DNA from: Chlorocebus sabaeus
Taxonomy: Eukaryota; Chordata; Mammalia; Primates; Cercopithecidae
Reading direction: 5' to 3'
NCBI RefSeq assembly: GCF_047675955.1
Contig: NC_132913.1
Span: 73,775,236 to 73,839,235, forward strand
DNA: 64,000 nt
Shown here: positions 1 to 12,905 of the stretch, in pieces
Numbering within the stretch: position 1 is the stretch's first letter
How the letters are laid out: every line of letters starts with the position of its first letter
Position numbers and translations under genes: made by a program
Notes under the pieces: generated by a model
What the model was told of the DNA's origin: nothing
The model's input: only the letters and a program-made list of their open reading frames with translations
Database searches by the model: none

Positions 1-295
1 ATATTTTTGTGGCCCATAGAAGTTCTGGATTATTCAGTAACTCAATAAGCAATTGTAGCTTATGTTTACTTATTCTAACATATTTATTTCCCTATCTAAG
101 TTGACAATATTATGATTTCTTTAGAAACTACGAAAAACCACTTTTTGATCACACTTCAAGCCAAATCAATTGACTTGCCACACTTTAGTAAACTTAACAT
201 TTGACAGTTCATCGTAATTCTTTGTGTGTTTTTGTAAATTTGTGTGTGTGTCTAAGACCTTTAAATACATTGTGTATTGAAAAAAATAAGGTCAT

Positions 296-592
296 AGGCT
301 GGGCGTGATGGCTTATAGGAATAATCCCAGCACTTCAGGAGGCTGAGGTAGGAGGATTGCTTGATGCCAGGAGTTCCAAACCTGCCCGGGCAACATAGCA
401 AGACCTCATCTCTACAAAAATATTTTTAAATTAGCTGAGTATGGTGGCACACACTTGTAGTTCTAGCTACTTGGGAGGCTGGGAGGATCCCTTGAACCCA
501 GGAGTTGGAGGCTGCAGTGAGCTGTGATCACGCCACTCCACTCCAGCCTGCGCAACAGAGCAAAACCCTGTCTCCATAAAAACTAAGAAAGA
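296..592 (+). mobile_element. Alu (old, J-like)
   Basis: Full-length dimeric Alu with many substitutions and an A-rich tail, flanked by near-identical 12-bp duplications at 284-295 and 593-604 (one mismatch). Confidence 0.93.
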
Positions 593-629
593 AAATAAAG
601 TCATCAATACTTAAATAAAAGCAAATCCT

Positions 630-1520
630 TGCATACTCTACATACTTTTTTTAGAAATTAGAAGATTTTAAATGATGTATAGGAAATATCTAATCTCATG
701 GCTTTAAATAATGGAATTAAATTTCTGTCTCAAGTGAGAGATAATTTCCCCATAATTACACAGTTAGTGTACACACTGAAATCCAGCTGGCCCATCCACT
801 ACATACTCAAACTGTTGGACTCATTGAATAATGGACTGTTGCAATTGGTACTAAAGACACACAAACACAAAAAAAGAGCATTTATGTAAAGCAGATTTAA
901 AACAGACTTTTCATCAAAATGCCACACTCATTTCTAAAGTTTCCCAAAAGAGTTAATTGTCTACCTTTAATTAATTAAGAAAATTAAAGAGAAATTGTTC
1001 GACTGACTTAACCTATCTAAGTAGTCAATAAACAAAAAATAAAATCCTGATCATGAAAAACAATATCCATTTATTCAACCAAAAATTTGCTTGATATTTT
1101 TAAACTTGTTTTAAATAGCATTTTCTGTTTACATAGTATTATATTATCATAGTTCCAATCTACATTTCTGAACTGTTGAAGAAAAATATAAGAACAGTCA
1201 TATTTCCTATGTAATATTCTCCTACATTTTGTATAGAATTCTAGGTGTTAAATTCTATGTATACTTTCTGCTTCCAACTATGACTGAACAACTGGCACTG
1301 GATTAACTATCCAGCTTGAAACAACTATAAAACTTTGCAAAATATATGAAGCATCAAAGTGAGATGTTTGACAACAGGTAGCAGAGAACTGTAACCTGTG
1401 ACATTAGGGTAAGTCATGAGGTGAGTCCCACGATCACCTGTGGTTCAGTCTAGAGGCACCTTCCAAATCACTGCACAAAGATGTGAAGCCCCAGCAGAGC
1501 ACAGCAGTTTCCTTTTTGTG
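630..1520. other. Unassigned AT-rich intergenic DNA
   Basis: No gene, RNA or confidently recognised repeat seen. Confidence 0.5.
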
Positions 1521-1524
1521 CAAA

Positions 1525-1880
1525 CTGACAAAGCACTTTGTAAAATCTATATGAAAATACAAAGAACTCAAAACAGCCAAAACTATCTTGAAAAATAAGA
1601 ACAAAATTGGAGTATTCACATTACCTGATTTCAAAACTTATTCTAAAAGTTACAGTATCCAAGACACAATAATGTTGCATAAGGATAGGCTAATAGGTCA
1701 ATGAAATAGAATTAAGAGTCCAGAAATAGACAACAATTATATAGTCACTTTTTACAAAGACACCAAAAGGAAAGTCATTTCAACAAAAGGTATTGGAACA
1801 ACTGAACATCCAAATAAGGGGAAAAAACAACTTCAAATATGTCTCTCACAATACTCAAAAATAATTTGAAAAAGACCATA
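1525..1880 (+). mobile_element. Old L1 fragment (ORF2, + strand)
   Basis: Resembles the late part of L1 ORF2 (AACAAAATTGGAGTATTCAC, then the ACAGTATCCAAGACA block). Heavily mutated, no intact frame. Confidence 0.75.
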
Positions 1881-1929
1881 GGTTTAAACACAAAAGCTAT
1901 TATTGAGTTTTAGAAATTATTTAAATATT

Positions 1930-2145
1930 TTGATTAAATCCTTTTTAAATCTATGTATGGTATATATTTTCTTAAGAGTGTAAATGCCTACTTATTTTCA
2001 TAATGGTGTTTCTTTGATGAGCATAAGTTTTCAACTTTTATGAAGTCTAACTTATCACCTTATCCTTTTATGGTTTGTGCTTTCTATGCCTTGTATAAGA
2101 AATATTTGACCCCAGAATTGCAAAAATATTTTCCTATATTTTCAT
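1930..2145 (-). mobile_element. Old L1 fragment (ORF2, - strand)
   Basis: Resembles the complement of late L1 ORF2, including TTTTATGGTTTGTGCTTTCT. Opposite in direction to the neighbouring piece. Confidence 0.6.
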
Positions 2146-2149
2146 TACA

Positions 2150-2787
2150 TTATAGAGGCTCAAAACAGATGGCTATGTATAATGACTACTCTGGTATCTT
2201 CTTAAGAGGGTATTTTTGAAAATGAAGAGTTTATCAAAGGTTGCTGAGAATATTGACCTCCACGTCCAGACCAGACCACATACACAGGGGCACAAAAGAT
2301 AGTTACAAATGTCAGTTTTCTGTTACTTTAAGTATTATGCTTTAAAGTTTAATCCGAAGGGGAAAATAAACTTTGTAGTATCTTGCTCAATTTCTTTATA
2401 TACCATGAAATAGGCAATATAGAATATTCAAAATAAAAGTAAAAACAATCAAAAACAAAAAAATTTATTTGACTCGCATGGCATTCTGTTGGCAAAGAAA
2501 ATTGTGTTAAGTTTTATCAAATTTTCCCACCAATATCGTATTTTCAATCCAGTACCGTGCTCAAGTTATGGTAGATCCTTATGTTCCTGATGTGTCCTTT
2601 ATCTAATTATTTAAATTACATTAAAAATGCCCAAATCTATTCAGTCATACAAACTATATTTTCTATGAGTTTTAAGGAAAGTATAAACATATACAACTTT
2701 ACGATCACATCAAATTTCAATCAACTAAGATGTAATCAAAAGTATAATTTCAGTTAATCAAAATGACTTGTACTTAAAACCCAAAAA
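2150..2787. other. Unassigned AT-rich intergenic DNA
   Basis: No supportable feature seen. Confidence 0.5.
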
Positions 2788-3071
2788 GCCAGGCAGGGGG
2801 GCTCAAGCCTGTAATCCCAGCACTTTGGGAGGCCAAGACAGGCAGATCACTTGAGGTCAGGAGTTTGAGACCAGCCTGGCCGACATGGCAAAACACCGTC
2901 TCTATTAAAAATACAGAAATTAGCCAGGCATGGTGGCATAAGCCTGTAGGCCCAGCTACTCGGGAGGCTGAGGCAGGAGAATCGCTCGAACCCAGGAGGT
3001 GGAGGTTGCAGTGAGCCAGGATTGCGCCACTGCACTCGAGCCTTGGCAACAGAGCAAGATGCTGTCGCAAA
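2788..3071 (+). mobile_element. Alu (S-like)
   Basis: Near full-length Alu from the box A region to the second-arm end. The tail has become a CA microsatellite. Confidence 0.93.
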
Positions 3072-3074
3072 ACA

Positions 3075-3126
<52 letters not shown>
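3072..3126. repeat. (CA)n microsatellite in Alu tail
   Basis: About 27 AC units with one T interruption. Open frames reading Cys-Val repeats across it are artefacts. Confidence 0.97.
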
Positions 3127-3129
<3 letters not shown>

Positions 3130-3130
<1 letters not shown>

Positions 3131-4208
3131 TATGTATTTTATTTCCCCAACGAAGAGTGTTTATTAATGACTAGTATCCATAAGAAAAGCTTTCTTTAAA
3201 ATCATAAACACTAAACTGTTACATATACTATTAATTTACACATGCACACTATTACAAGTACTCATTATACGTATAGTATTACATATGCTTACTAGTAAAA
3301 GTATGGAAAATTCATTCTGGTTATAGAATAAGGAACAAAAAGAGTTTGAATTCACTGAACATATACTGTGTGTCTCTTTCAAGTTATGATGTGTTATAGC
3401 CTGATTGACACAATAGTGATAGACTAAGGGCACAACTCCATAAGAAACTATGGAAATATGCAGGAGCTTATTCATTCATGTATATCCATCTAGTGGTATA
3501 TAACCTTTGTATTCTTGATTGCTGACTCGGCAGAAAATTAGAGCGTTACTTAAGCCAAATTAGAGTCACCATGTGTACCAATCCATAAACTTGGACTGGT
3601 CTTTGAAATATTATCCAGCTAGTAAGCATCCAGACTTCTATTAGATCTGGGGAACCAAAGATGAATAAGACACAACTTAAACCCTCTAAATGAAGTGGCT
3701 CTCAAATATTCTGACTGAAACTAATTAAACTGGGACAATGACCCACAGCTAATTTATCTGACATTTGATTTAAAAACAAATTTTGGGAGCATTATGTACT
3801 AACATTCTTCAGCAAGAGAGCCATAAATAATTCATTTTACACAGAATCCATCTGTGCTTTTAAGTCTAACTATTGCAATATTATGGATCAAAATTTTTGC
3901 TAATGCTCATATGCATTGCTGCATTCTATAGGATTAAGTAAATCACTCAAAATTGGTAAATCATTGATAAAATGACATTAAAATATCAATGATTTATAAT
4001 TTAAACCCCGAAATAGTATTAATTTAAAAACTACAACTAAGTGATGATAAAATGGTAAAAGTATCCTTTCTGGAATTACTGAGAATCACAACTAACAATC
4101 ATGTCTTGGGAAAAATATAATTCTAAGAGAATGTAATATGTAATAATAACATCATAAAGTTTATAATACAAATGTCAGTAACCCTTAGGAACCTTTTCAT
4201 AAAATACC
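3130..4208. other. Unassigned AT-rich intergenic DNA
   Basis: No gene or confidently recognised repeat seen. Confidence 0.5.
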
Positions 4209-4209
4209 C

Positions 4210-4385
4210 TTTGCGTTTATCCATTTAACAAATTTATTGAGATTCTTACATGTACTAGACACTATACACTATACCCGGTGCTGGGGGTATAACAGCAAAA
4301 ATATAACAAATACAAATGATCATGCTATCGAGGTATATACGATGAGAGGAAAAATAATCAACCAATCAATCATGAAGAAGTAAGA
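4210..4385 (-). mobile_element. Ancient L2-like fragment
   Basis: Decayed match to the block TTTATTGAG...CTAGACACT...GGTGCTGGGGGTATAACAGC, which I read as the complement of an L2 3' region. Family assignment is tentative. Confidence 0.45.
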
Positions 4386-4562
4386 AATGAAACATTATGA
4401 AATTATATATATATATGTAGAGAGGCTTTATGTATATGTATGCATACATATGTATGTAAACACACACACTAAGGGACTTTGGCTTAATCACAGGGTCAGA
4501 TGAACCCTCCTGAGGAAATGGTCCTTGTGATAAGATATAAAAGTTAATTGAAGAAGAAGATG

Positions 4563-4895
4563 GGGCCGGGCACAATGTCTCAAGCCTGTAATCCCAGCAC
4601 GTTGAGAGGTTGAGGCAGGCAAATCACTTGAGGCCAGGAGTCTAAGACCACCCTGACCAATACGGCAAAACCCTGTCTCTACTAAAAGTACAAAAATTAG
4701 CTTGGCATGGTGGCACACGCCTGTAGTCCCAGCTACTTGGGAGGCTGAAGCACGAGAATTCCTTGAACCCAGGAGGCACGGGTTGCAGTGAGCCGAGATT
4801 GTACTACTGCACTCCAGTCTGGGCGACAAAGCAAGACTCTGTCAAAAAAAAAAAGAAAGAAGAAAAAGAAAAGAAAGGAAAAGAAAAGAAAAAAG
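4563..4895 (+). mobile_element. Alu (S-like)
   Basis: Full-length Alu with a long A-rich (AAAAG)n tail. Confidence 0.93.
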
Positions 4896-4899
4896 GTTA

Positions 4900-6330
4900 C
4901 ATTCACTTAGAACATCAGAAAGAGCATGTGCAATATCTGGGGTAGAGCCACCTTGGGGAACACAATAAAGTCAAGGAAAGCCTGCATGGCTGCAGGAGGC
5001 AGTGACAGGCAAAGCACAGTGTAGGATGAAAATGGAAAACTGGATTAGAAAGACAATATGCCAGGTTTGTAGGCTTTTAAAGGATTAACATCTAACAAAA
5101 TGAAATGTTTCAATTTAGCATTTAGTTGACAGAATATCCTGGTGAGATTGTGAGTAAGCTAGAGGAGAAATTAGCACCTATAAGAAATGCTTTGTGTCTC
5201 CCTTTTGGGGAGATGGTAAGTATATTTTTATGTTTAAGATATAGTTGCATTATGCTGCATGACATAATTATTATTCTCTAAATGTGTATAGTTCAAATTT
5301 GGATGATGTGGACTCTGCTAGATAATGTGTGTTGATATTCAATGGAATAATATATAATCCCAAGGGCCATATAAATATAATACATATTGCATGTTCTAAA
5401 ATATACATTGATGGTGTCATGATGTGATCAAAGATATTCAAAGTCATCCTTGCCTTTCTAAGTAAATACTTCCCTGTAACACAAGAATTAAGAGCCTAAA
5501 AACTGTATTTGTCAGACATTCTTGCAAGAAATTTTCTGGCTTAAATTCTGCCAACAAGATGCACTCTCATAAAATGTGGAAGTTTGAAAAGAAAGAGAAG
5601 TATTGTCCACCTCCAAAAGCAATGCATAAATCATGTCTTAAACTATGAACAAGACTTGAGAGCAGGTAGCTTATTTCGGAGTTCATCCAGAAGCAGAAGA
5701 GAGTGGAAAAGTGACACAAGGAAGGGAAGAAAGCCAATAAAAGGACATTGACAAATGGATTACAGCTGTAGTCAACTGAGGCTCAATCTTGCTGGAAACC
5801 CTTGGAGGGATTATACAGAATATACTTCAGAATTGTTCCACTGAGGGTAAGGAGCTGCCATGTTCATCCACCAACTTCTGATCCTCAGTGGTTGAAGGTT
5901 GCTCCTGGGGCATTCACTTTCTGACACTCATGTTCTGACTTACATGCAGCATGTCTATACAGTCAGATAAAGCCCTCAGACAGACAGACATAGCTTCTGA
6001 ATGCATAGGAATTGATCCCACAAAGCTTCAAGGGGTATTTTAGAGGGACCAAGATCTATAATGAGTACAGAGCTCTTAGGACTCACTTCAGCCCTGCAGG
6101 AGGTTGAGATTATTGGCATTAACTTTGTGATTCCTGCATTTCTGGGTTTTCTAAATACCAGAGCACTTTCTTCTGATGTTTCCTGCCTCTGATTTCCAAC
6201 CATGTTGTGTCTAATTTCCTGTATTAAATACCTTCTACCTAAAGTGGTTTCTGTTTTCCTGACCATGCTAGCTGATATGGGCAGGATAGGAATAAAGATG
6301 TGGAGATACTCAAGAAATATTTAATACCTA
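4900..6330. other. Unassigned intergenic DNA; 5700-6080 may be an old LTR
   Basis: No gene seen. The part around 5700-6080 is less AT-rich and has the texture of an old LTR, but I cannot name a family. Confidence 0.35.
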
Positions 6331-6343
6331 AAAAAATCACCTC

Positions 6344-6627
6344 GGCCGGGCGCGGTGGCTCAAGCCTGTAATCCCAGCACTTTGGGAGGCCGAGACGGGC
6401 GGATCACGAGGTCAGGAGATCGAGACCATCTTGGCTAACACGGTGAAACCCCGTCTCTACTAAAAAATACAAAAAATTAGCCAGGCGAGGTGGCGGGCGC
6501 CTGTAGTCCCAGCAACTCGGGAGGCTGAGGCAGGAGAATGGCGTAAAACCCGGGAGGTGGAGCTTGCAGTGAGCTGAGAGATCTGGCCACTGCACTCCAG
6601 CCTGGGCGACAGAGTGAGACTCCGTCT

Positions 6628-6670
<43 letters not shown>
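6344..6670 (+). mobile_element. Young AluY with cercopithecid-type variants
   Basis: Close to the AluY consensus, with CAAGCCTG near box A, GAGACGGGCGG and GGCCACTGCACTCC. The A tail (about 40) ends in an exact 13-bp duplication AAAAAATCACCTC (6331-6343 and 6671-6683). Confidence 0.96.
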
Positions 6671-6679
<9 letters not shown>

Positions 6680-6689
6680 CCTCAGTCAA

Positions 6690-8590
6690 TAATTACATGA
6701 GGGAAAGGTGAAAGAGGAAAAATCTATAATGATTAACTAAAGTAGAATAGAAGAAATACGTTTGTTCATATTAGAATGAGGGGCAAGGTGAGGGAAACAA
6801 CTATTTTTCAGATATGTAGAGTTTGATGAAACTTCAATACACTTAAATGGGAATTATATTTAGGAGGCAGTTTGATAGATGTATGAATCTGCATTTCAAA
6901 AGAGATGTTGGGTTGGTGTCATAGATTGAGAAATCTGAGTTCCAACAATATTTGAAACTAGGTAAGATTTCCTATGAAGGCTATTTAAAACAAGAATAGA
7001 TACAAAAAATTGAAGGTGCAAATGAGGGAGTGCCTGGGGAGAAAATTGAGGAACTGTCAGTAAAACGTAAAAAAAAAAAAAAAGTAAAAAAAAAAGAAAA
7101 GAAGCCAAGGAAGAAGAAAATTTCAAGACTGACCACAGTATCAAATAGAGCAGATCTGGGGGAAAAAAAAAAAAAAAAAAACACAGAGCAAGAGAGAGAG
7201 ATTCTAAAGTATCCTTTGAAATGGACAATGGTTAGATCATTGGTAATTGAAGCAAAAGCATTCTTAGCAGTATAACTGGAACAATGCTTGACAGAAATAG
7301 GTTGAAATTTTTAAATTTAGCTGTAACAGCAAGAGAACAGGGAAGTTACTAGAAAAAAATACACATATGTGTAAATGTATGTATTATGAGTTATATAACA
7401 AATTTTTATGTTATTCACTTACCTATCTGTATATTCAACTTCATAAAAACACTATAAATACAAATACTTATTAACTTTTTAAATATTTATTCAATACTGT
7501 TTCAGGTTTTTTTGAAGACTTTGTTATTTATTTTACAAAAGAATCATTTTGTCTTCATTTATATCTGGGTAGTCATTTTAAATGTATAAGTTTTCCTTAC
7601 ATTTAAGTAATATTAAATAAGTTTGTTTTTTCTTACATACTCTAATTATTTAGCTTCTATGCTACTTCCATGTTGAAAGTGATAAACCTTTTAATACATG
7701 AGAGCTGCCTCCTAGAAGCTCAGAAATGCTTGTGTTAATTGAGAATTTGTCAGTATGTTACCCCTGGATGCACGTGGATAAATCATACTGGTATTAGTAG
7801 GATTACAATAATGCAATGCAATAAGCCTTTACAGCTCTTTATTTTTAACACAATTTATGGCTTGTGGCACACAATACTACTTAAAATGTGAATTTAGAAA
7901 ATCCTATGCTAAGCACACTGGAAGCAGCATTTTTTTTCCTGTTTTAGAATTTACATCTGCAGTACTCAGAAAATTCCATGGGTCTGTCATCAATAAACAG
8001 TACTAGATTATATGCTAAACACCAGAGATACAAGGATAAGAGAGATATGCCTTAGGACTTTTTTTTTCAAACCACAGCTTGACACCAATTAGAGATTTGT
8101 TAAATCAGTATTTTATGTTGCACTGATGTTTCTAATGGGATGGAAAGGATGGAATGACATGGAATGGCATGGAAAATATTTGCATACATTACCTATTACA
8201 AATATTATTTCATGAAATTGAATTTCAGTTTTATATATTACTCACATAAGGATGTGTATGGTGATAGACATGCAAATAGAGCATTTCAAAGTAATAATAT
8301 AAGTGCCATGATAAAAGGATATTCTAGTCATATATAAACTAGAGAAAAGGGATTTAACCCAGCCTGCAGAGACACAGGAATCTTTAAGAAGGAAATAAAT
8401 GCAGTATTTAACAGTTATACTAATCAACATCAGGTTATTCATTAAATAAAATCCTAAATGTATTGTGGAAGAACAATTTGAAGTGGTGCTATTGGAAATA
8501 TTTTTATGCCTTATAAAATTCTGTAAAATACTGCTTAGATATTAAGACTTCACAAGCTACAATGGCATGTCCATTAACCCCACTGAAAAA
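6690..8590. other. Unassigned AT-rich intergenic DNA
   Basis: Contains A-rich tracts near 7070-7180 that create Lys- or Phe-rich frames. No gene or recognised element. Confidence 0.5.
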
Positions 8591-8597
8591 TAGTTAT

Positions 8598-8885
8598 AGC
8601 CAGTTATGGTGGCTTGTGCCTATAAAACTTAACACTTCGGGAGGCTGAGGTGGGAGGATGGCTTAAGACCAGGAGTTCAAGACCACCCTGGGCAACATAG
8701 TGAGATCCTATCTAATAAAAAATAAATTAAAATTAGCCAGGCATGGTGGCTCAAGCCTGTAGTCTCTACAACTCAAGAGGCTAAGGCAGAGGATTGCTTG
8801 AGCCCAGGAGTTTAAGGCTGCAATGAGCTATGATCACAGCCCAGATGACAGATCAAGACTTTTTCTCTAAAAAAGAAAAGAAAAT
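8598..8885 (+). mobile_element. Alu (old, J-like)
   Basis: Diverged dimeric Alu ending in an A-rich tail. Confidence 0.9.
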
Positions 8886-8927
8886 TCAACAAAATTTTTT
8901 CCACAATTTTTGCTTTACAGTTCACTT

Positions 8928-9219
8928 TTCTTTTTTTTTCTCTTTTTTTCTTTTTTTGAGACAGAGTCTCTTTGTCGCCCAGGCTGGAGTACAGTGGCAC
9001 GATCTCAGCTCAATGCAACCTCTACCTCCCGGGGTTAAGCGATTCTTCTGCCTCAGTCTCCCAAGTAGCTGGGATTGCACCTGGCTAATTTTTGTACTTT
9101 TAGTAGAGACGGCGTTTCACCATGTTGGCCAGGCAGGTCTCAAACTCCTGGACTCGGGTGATCACCCATATCAGCCTCCCAAAGTGTTGGGATTACAGGC
9201 ATGAGCCACCACACCCAGA
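8928..9219 (-). mobile_element. Alu (S-like), slightly deleted
   Basis: Reverse-oriented Alu with T-rich tail at the left. A short internal deletion follows GGGATTGCACC. About 45 bp from the preceding + strand Alu, forming an inverted pair. Confidence 0.92.
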
Positions 9220-9439
9220 CTAGAGTATACTTTTCAATTTATAGTTACAAATATGTCTTGAAAGAAATAATATGTTACTCCTATTTGGATTTTTTCAAAT
9301 TAACTTTTTTACTATTTAAAGTTGGTAGCTCCATATTAGGAAGAGGAAGCATAAATACTGAATGCAGCATACATATTTGAAACATTCACATTAGGCTTCA
9401 GAACATTTTCACCAATGTTCTGTGGAACAACGGACATAT

Positions 9440-10740
9440 TCTATGTTTAATGGACACACTCACCTTGATTCTGTCTTTGATTTTTTTTACAATTCTGCAA
9501 GGCCTCTAAGTAATGGAATGTTACAGGTTTCAATAACCAGTTACATGGTGATGATTCTCAAGTCTATATTCAGCTCCAGGTCTGTATTTTCCAGCATTGA
9601 ACAGCTCCTTTTGTATATTTCACAAATACCTCAAAATCAGCCATCTTCTAAATAAATTTATTATTTTATACCAAAAATAAGATTCCCTTTGTACAGTAGA
9701 GTACATAACCAGCTAAGCAGTTAGTAGCACCATCATCTAACTAGTCACTTGAGCAAGAAAGCTAGTAGTTATCTGAGATTCCCTCCTCTCCATTATATTA
9801 CCATTTTCAATTAATTAATAAGACTAGAGGATTTTCCAAACTCAGTTTACCACTCCCTCTTCTTTATTCACCTTCCACTGCTTTAGTTCAACTCATCACT
9901 TACACAAATTTAGTATCCTCCCTACCTCCCATCTTCTTCTCTAACTCAACCTCTTCTCTGCTGTCAGAGTAATGTTTCTATAACAGAAATTAAACTACAT
10001 CATTCATCTACTTAAAATTCTGTAATGGCTCCTTATTTCTGATAAAATAAGATCCCTAGTATATAAGGCCCTTCTACTACCTACTACCTTGTCCTCAAAG
10101 ACAGTAATTCCATCTTAACGTCATTAAACTGCAGCCCAACTGTTTAACAAGCTTACTGTTAGGTAAGCCCAACTCTTTAACAACCTTACTGTTGGTACCT
10201 GCTTTCTAGCCACAACTCCCATAACCCTTTCTGCCTCACATGATGCACATCATTTTCTAGCAGGACTAAATCATCTGCCAGTGCCAGAGGACATATATCT
10301 ATCTCAAGCTGTGACATTCTCACAGGCTGGTCCTTTTCCTGCTGTTATAGGTGTCTTTTTGCAACCCATGCTCCAAGACTCAGTAAAATGTTCCTACATG
10401 GTTTGATGCTTTTTTTCCTATATTTTTTGGATTTTTTTCCAAAATTTCCAACTTTTCAAGACAAAATTAACTGTCACCTCTTCTGTATTCCTGTTGCCCT
10501 TTGTAGATTTATTATATTTATTAGAAGTATTTTATTAACATATAGTTTTCATTTGATTATTAAAACACTTATAATATTGCTGTAACTGCTCAGGTTTTTA
10601 ACACCACCCCTAGATATTGAATCTTCAAAGTTCAGGGTTCTATTCTTTTTATATTTCCAGCATCCATCACAGTCTGGCTCCCAGGAAGTGAACTTAATAA
10701 AGGTCTGTTGAATAAATATATCAACATGAGACAAAAATAA
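9440..10740 (+). mobile_element. Ancient L2 (ORF end and 3' end)
   Basis: Pyrimidine-rich sequence matching L2 ORF order: the CTCAAGTCTATATTCAGCTCC block, then AATGGCTCCTTATT with TAAGGCCCTTCTAC, ending in the 3' motif CAGTCTGGC...AATAAAGGTCTGTTGAATAAA. Confidence 0.7.
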
Positions 10741-10744
10741 TATC

Positions 10745-11208
10745 ATTAAGTGATTGGTTGTTACTTTAAATGTTCTCCTCTGAAAAGACATTATGATTAG
10801 GGTGTGTGATAATTTGGCTACATCCAACTTAATCTTGGAGATGATCATTGTTGTCATATATTTATATGCAATCAAAACATTATGGTTATTAGGTTGCTTT
10901 TGTTTTTTCCATATCGGAGAGACAAATTTCAACGTCGTCAGGATTTTTTTGTACACCACACCATGCACTTTACAGTATGGAATATTCTTTTTCAACCCCT
11001 AAGAGCAAGGGGTAAGGAGGTGGACATAAGAAAGGCTAATCTGGTATGAATGGATTTTGGGACAATTATGCCTCTCTCCATGGCTTGGTTAACAGGACCC
11101 TCGACATTTTGCTCATGATCCATTTATCAGACTGTAATTTCTAGTATTCACTTTCTTCCTTCATGAAAATCCAAACTGTTTATCTTTAGTTGCTTGCCTT
11201 AAAAATGA
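10745..11208. other. Unassigned AT-rich intergenic DNA
   Basis: Nothing supportable seen. Confidence 0.45.
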
Positions 11209-11216
11209 AAGTTGCT

Positions 11217-11527
11217 CAGGCTGGGCATGGTGGCACACTCCTTTTTTGGAGGAGCATTTTGGGAGGCAAGGTGGGCAGATTGCTTGAGCCCAGGAGTTTG
11301 AGACCAGCCTGGGAAACATGGAGAAACCCCATCTCTACCAAAAAAACAAAAAAAAATACAAAAGTTAGTCAGCCTGGTGGCATGCATCTGTGATTCCAGC
11401 TACTCAGGAGCCTGATGTGGAAGAAACACCTGAGCCTGGGAAGTCGAGGCTGCAGTGAATTGTGACCGCTCCACTGCACCCCCAGCCTGGGTGATCACTA
11501 AATAAATAAATAAACTAAAAATTTTTT
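11217..11527 (+). mobile_element. Alu (old)
   Basis: Diverged Alu with an (AAAT)n tail, flanked by AAGTTGCT at 11209-11216 and 11528-11535. Confidence 0.9.
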
Positions 11528-11535
11528 AAGTTGCT

Positions 11536-11705
11536 AATCAAATAGGATTGGACCACAAACCCACGAGTGAGCCCAGCTAGCATTAAGTACACCCAACCAG
11601 CCTACCCACACATTCATAAGCAAAAAATCAGTACATGTTTTATGTCATTGCTATTTTGTGGTTGCTTATTTCATAGCATTATTGTGGCAATGGATAGCTG
11701 AAACA
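11536..11705 (+). mobile_element. MLT1-like LTR 3' fragment
   Basis: Decayed match to the 3' end of MaLR LTRs (ATTTTGTGGTTGCTTATTTC ... GCAATGGATAGCTGAAACAG). Confidence 0.5.
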
Positions 11706-11709
11706 GAAT

Positions 11710-12335
11710 CCTAGTTCAGAAAGTCTCCAGTTAAAATATACCAGTAACAGGTAGTTGTGAGAGTTTGCCAGTCCTTTAGTATCCATTTATAGCAATCTTT
11801 GGAGAGATGTAGATTTGCCTTATCTTCCACTGATGGGAGACCAGGCACAGTAGGCAGTATAAAAAGAATTAGACCTGAATGTCCGGAAAGCAAAGTTTTA
11901 GCTGTGGCTGTACTGCTAGGTAATAGGGATCTTGGATAAGTTAAAATAAGATAATATTAAGATTACAGTTGTTCCCAAATCTGACTATAAAAGTACTGGA
12001 GAAGTTTTCCTGTGACATTATTTTTGACATAAATTCCCAGTAGTTCAGAAGTGGTATTAGAAAAAAACTTTTAAAAATTGGTTATCTGTAAGATTAGGGG
12101 TCTCAAATCCTCAGTTGTATTTGCAAGTTATTTTTATGGGTCATTCCAGATTATTTTTTATCACTCTTTTCTTTGGTGAGCTATTGGTATGAACAAACTT
12201 ACTTAGAAAATAAGTGGTGCATTAACACCAAAAAATGAATAAAGCCCCTCTCTAATGATGAATTAACCACTCCAATGTGAAAAGGTCTATGTATTTTCTA
12301 AGTAAAATGGTATTTACAATCTACAGTCTGGTTGT
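11710..12335. other. Unassigned intergenic DNA
   Basis: Nothing supportable seen. Confidence 0.45.
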
Positions 12336-12339
12336 GGTA

Positions 12340-12903
12340 AGCAGAATTCTAAGATTTCAGGTCCCTGGTATATACACACACCTCTCATTCAATCAAACAC
12401 TAACCTAGGTGCTAGTGTGAAAGCATTATATAGATATAATTAAGCTCCCAAATCAGTTGACCTTAAAGTAGAAAGATTACAATCGCAGAGTCTGGCCTAA
12501 TCACATGAGCCCTAAAAAGGAAACAGGTTCTTCCTGATCAAAGAGATTCAAAGCATCAGAGGACTCCATGTCAGGGAGATTATCTAATGCTGGCTTTGAA
12601 TACAGAGGGGGCCACAGGGCAAAGAATGCAGGTGTCCTCTAGGAGTGGAGAGCAGCCCCTAGATGACTGTCAGCAAGGAAATGTGGACCTCAGTACCACA
12701 ACCACAAGAAATTAAATCTTGCCACAACCACATGAGCTCCAGACAAGAAGACAGCCAAGACAACATCTTGATTTTAGCTTTCTGGGACCTTCAGCTAAGC
12801 AGTGGTCAGACTTCTGACCTACAGAAGTATGGGAAAATGGCTGTTTCTTCAAGCAGTAAAGTTTGTGGAAATTTGTTTTACAACATTACAAACCTAACAC
12901 ACT
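12340..12903 (+). mobile_element. MLT1-like LTR (ERVL-MaLR)
   Basis: Matches the LTR order: AAGCAGAATTCTAAGA start, GGCCTAATCACATGAGCCCT, CATCTTGATTTTAGCTTTCT, AAGTTTGTGG, end AACCTAACACA. Solitary LTR; the open frame at 12663-12905 lies inside it and is not a gene. Confidence 0.75.
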
Positions 12904-12905
12904 AA

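Noticed and set aside
2774..3127. Minus-strand frames starting with Cys-Val repeats
   Set aside because: Translation of a CA microsatellite joined to an Alu.
10549..10995. 148-codon minus-strand open frame
   Set aside because: AT-rich composition typical of chance frames, overlaps an L2 3' end, and shows no recognised domain.
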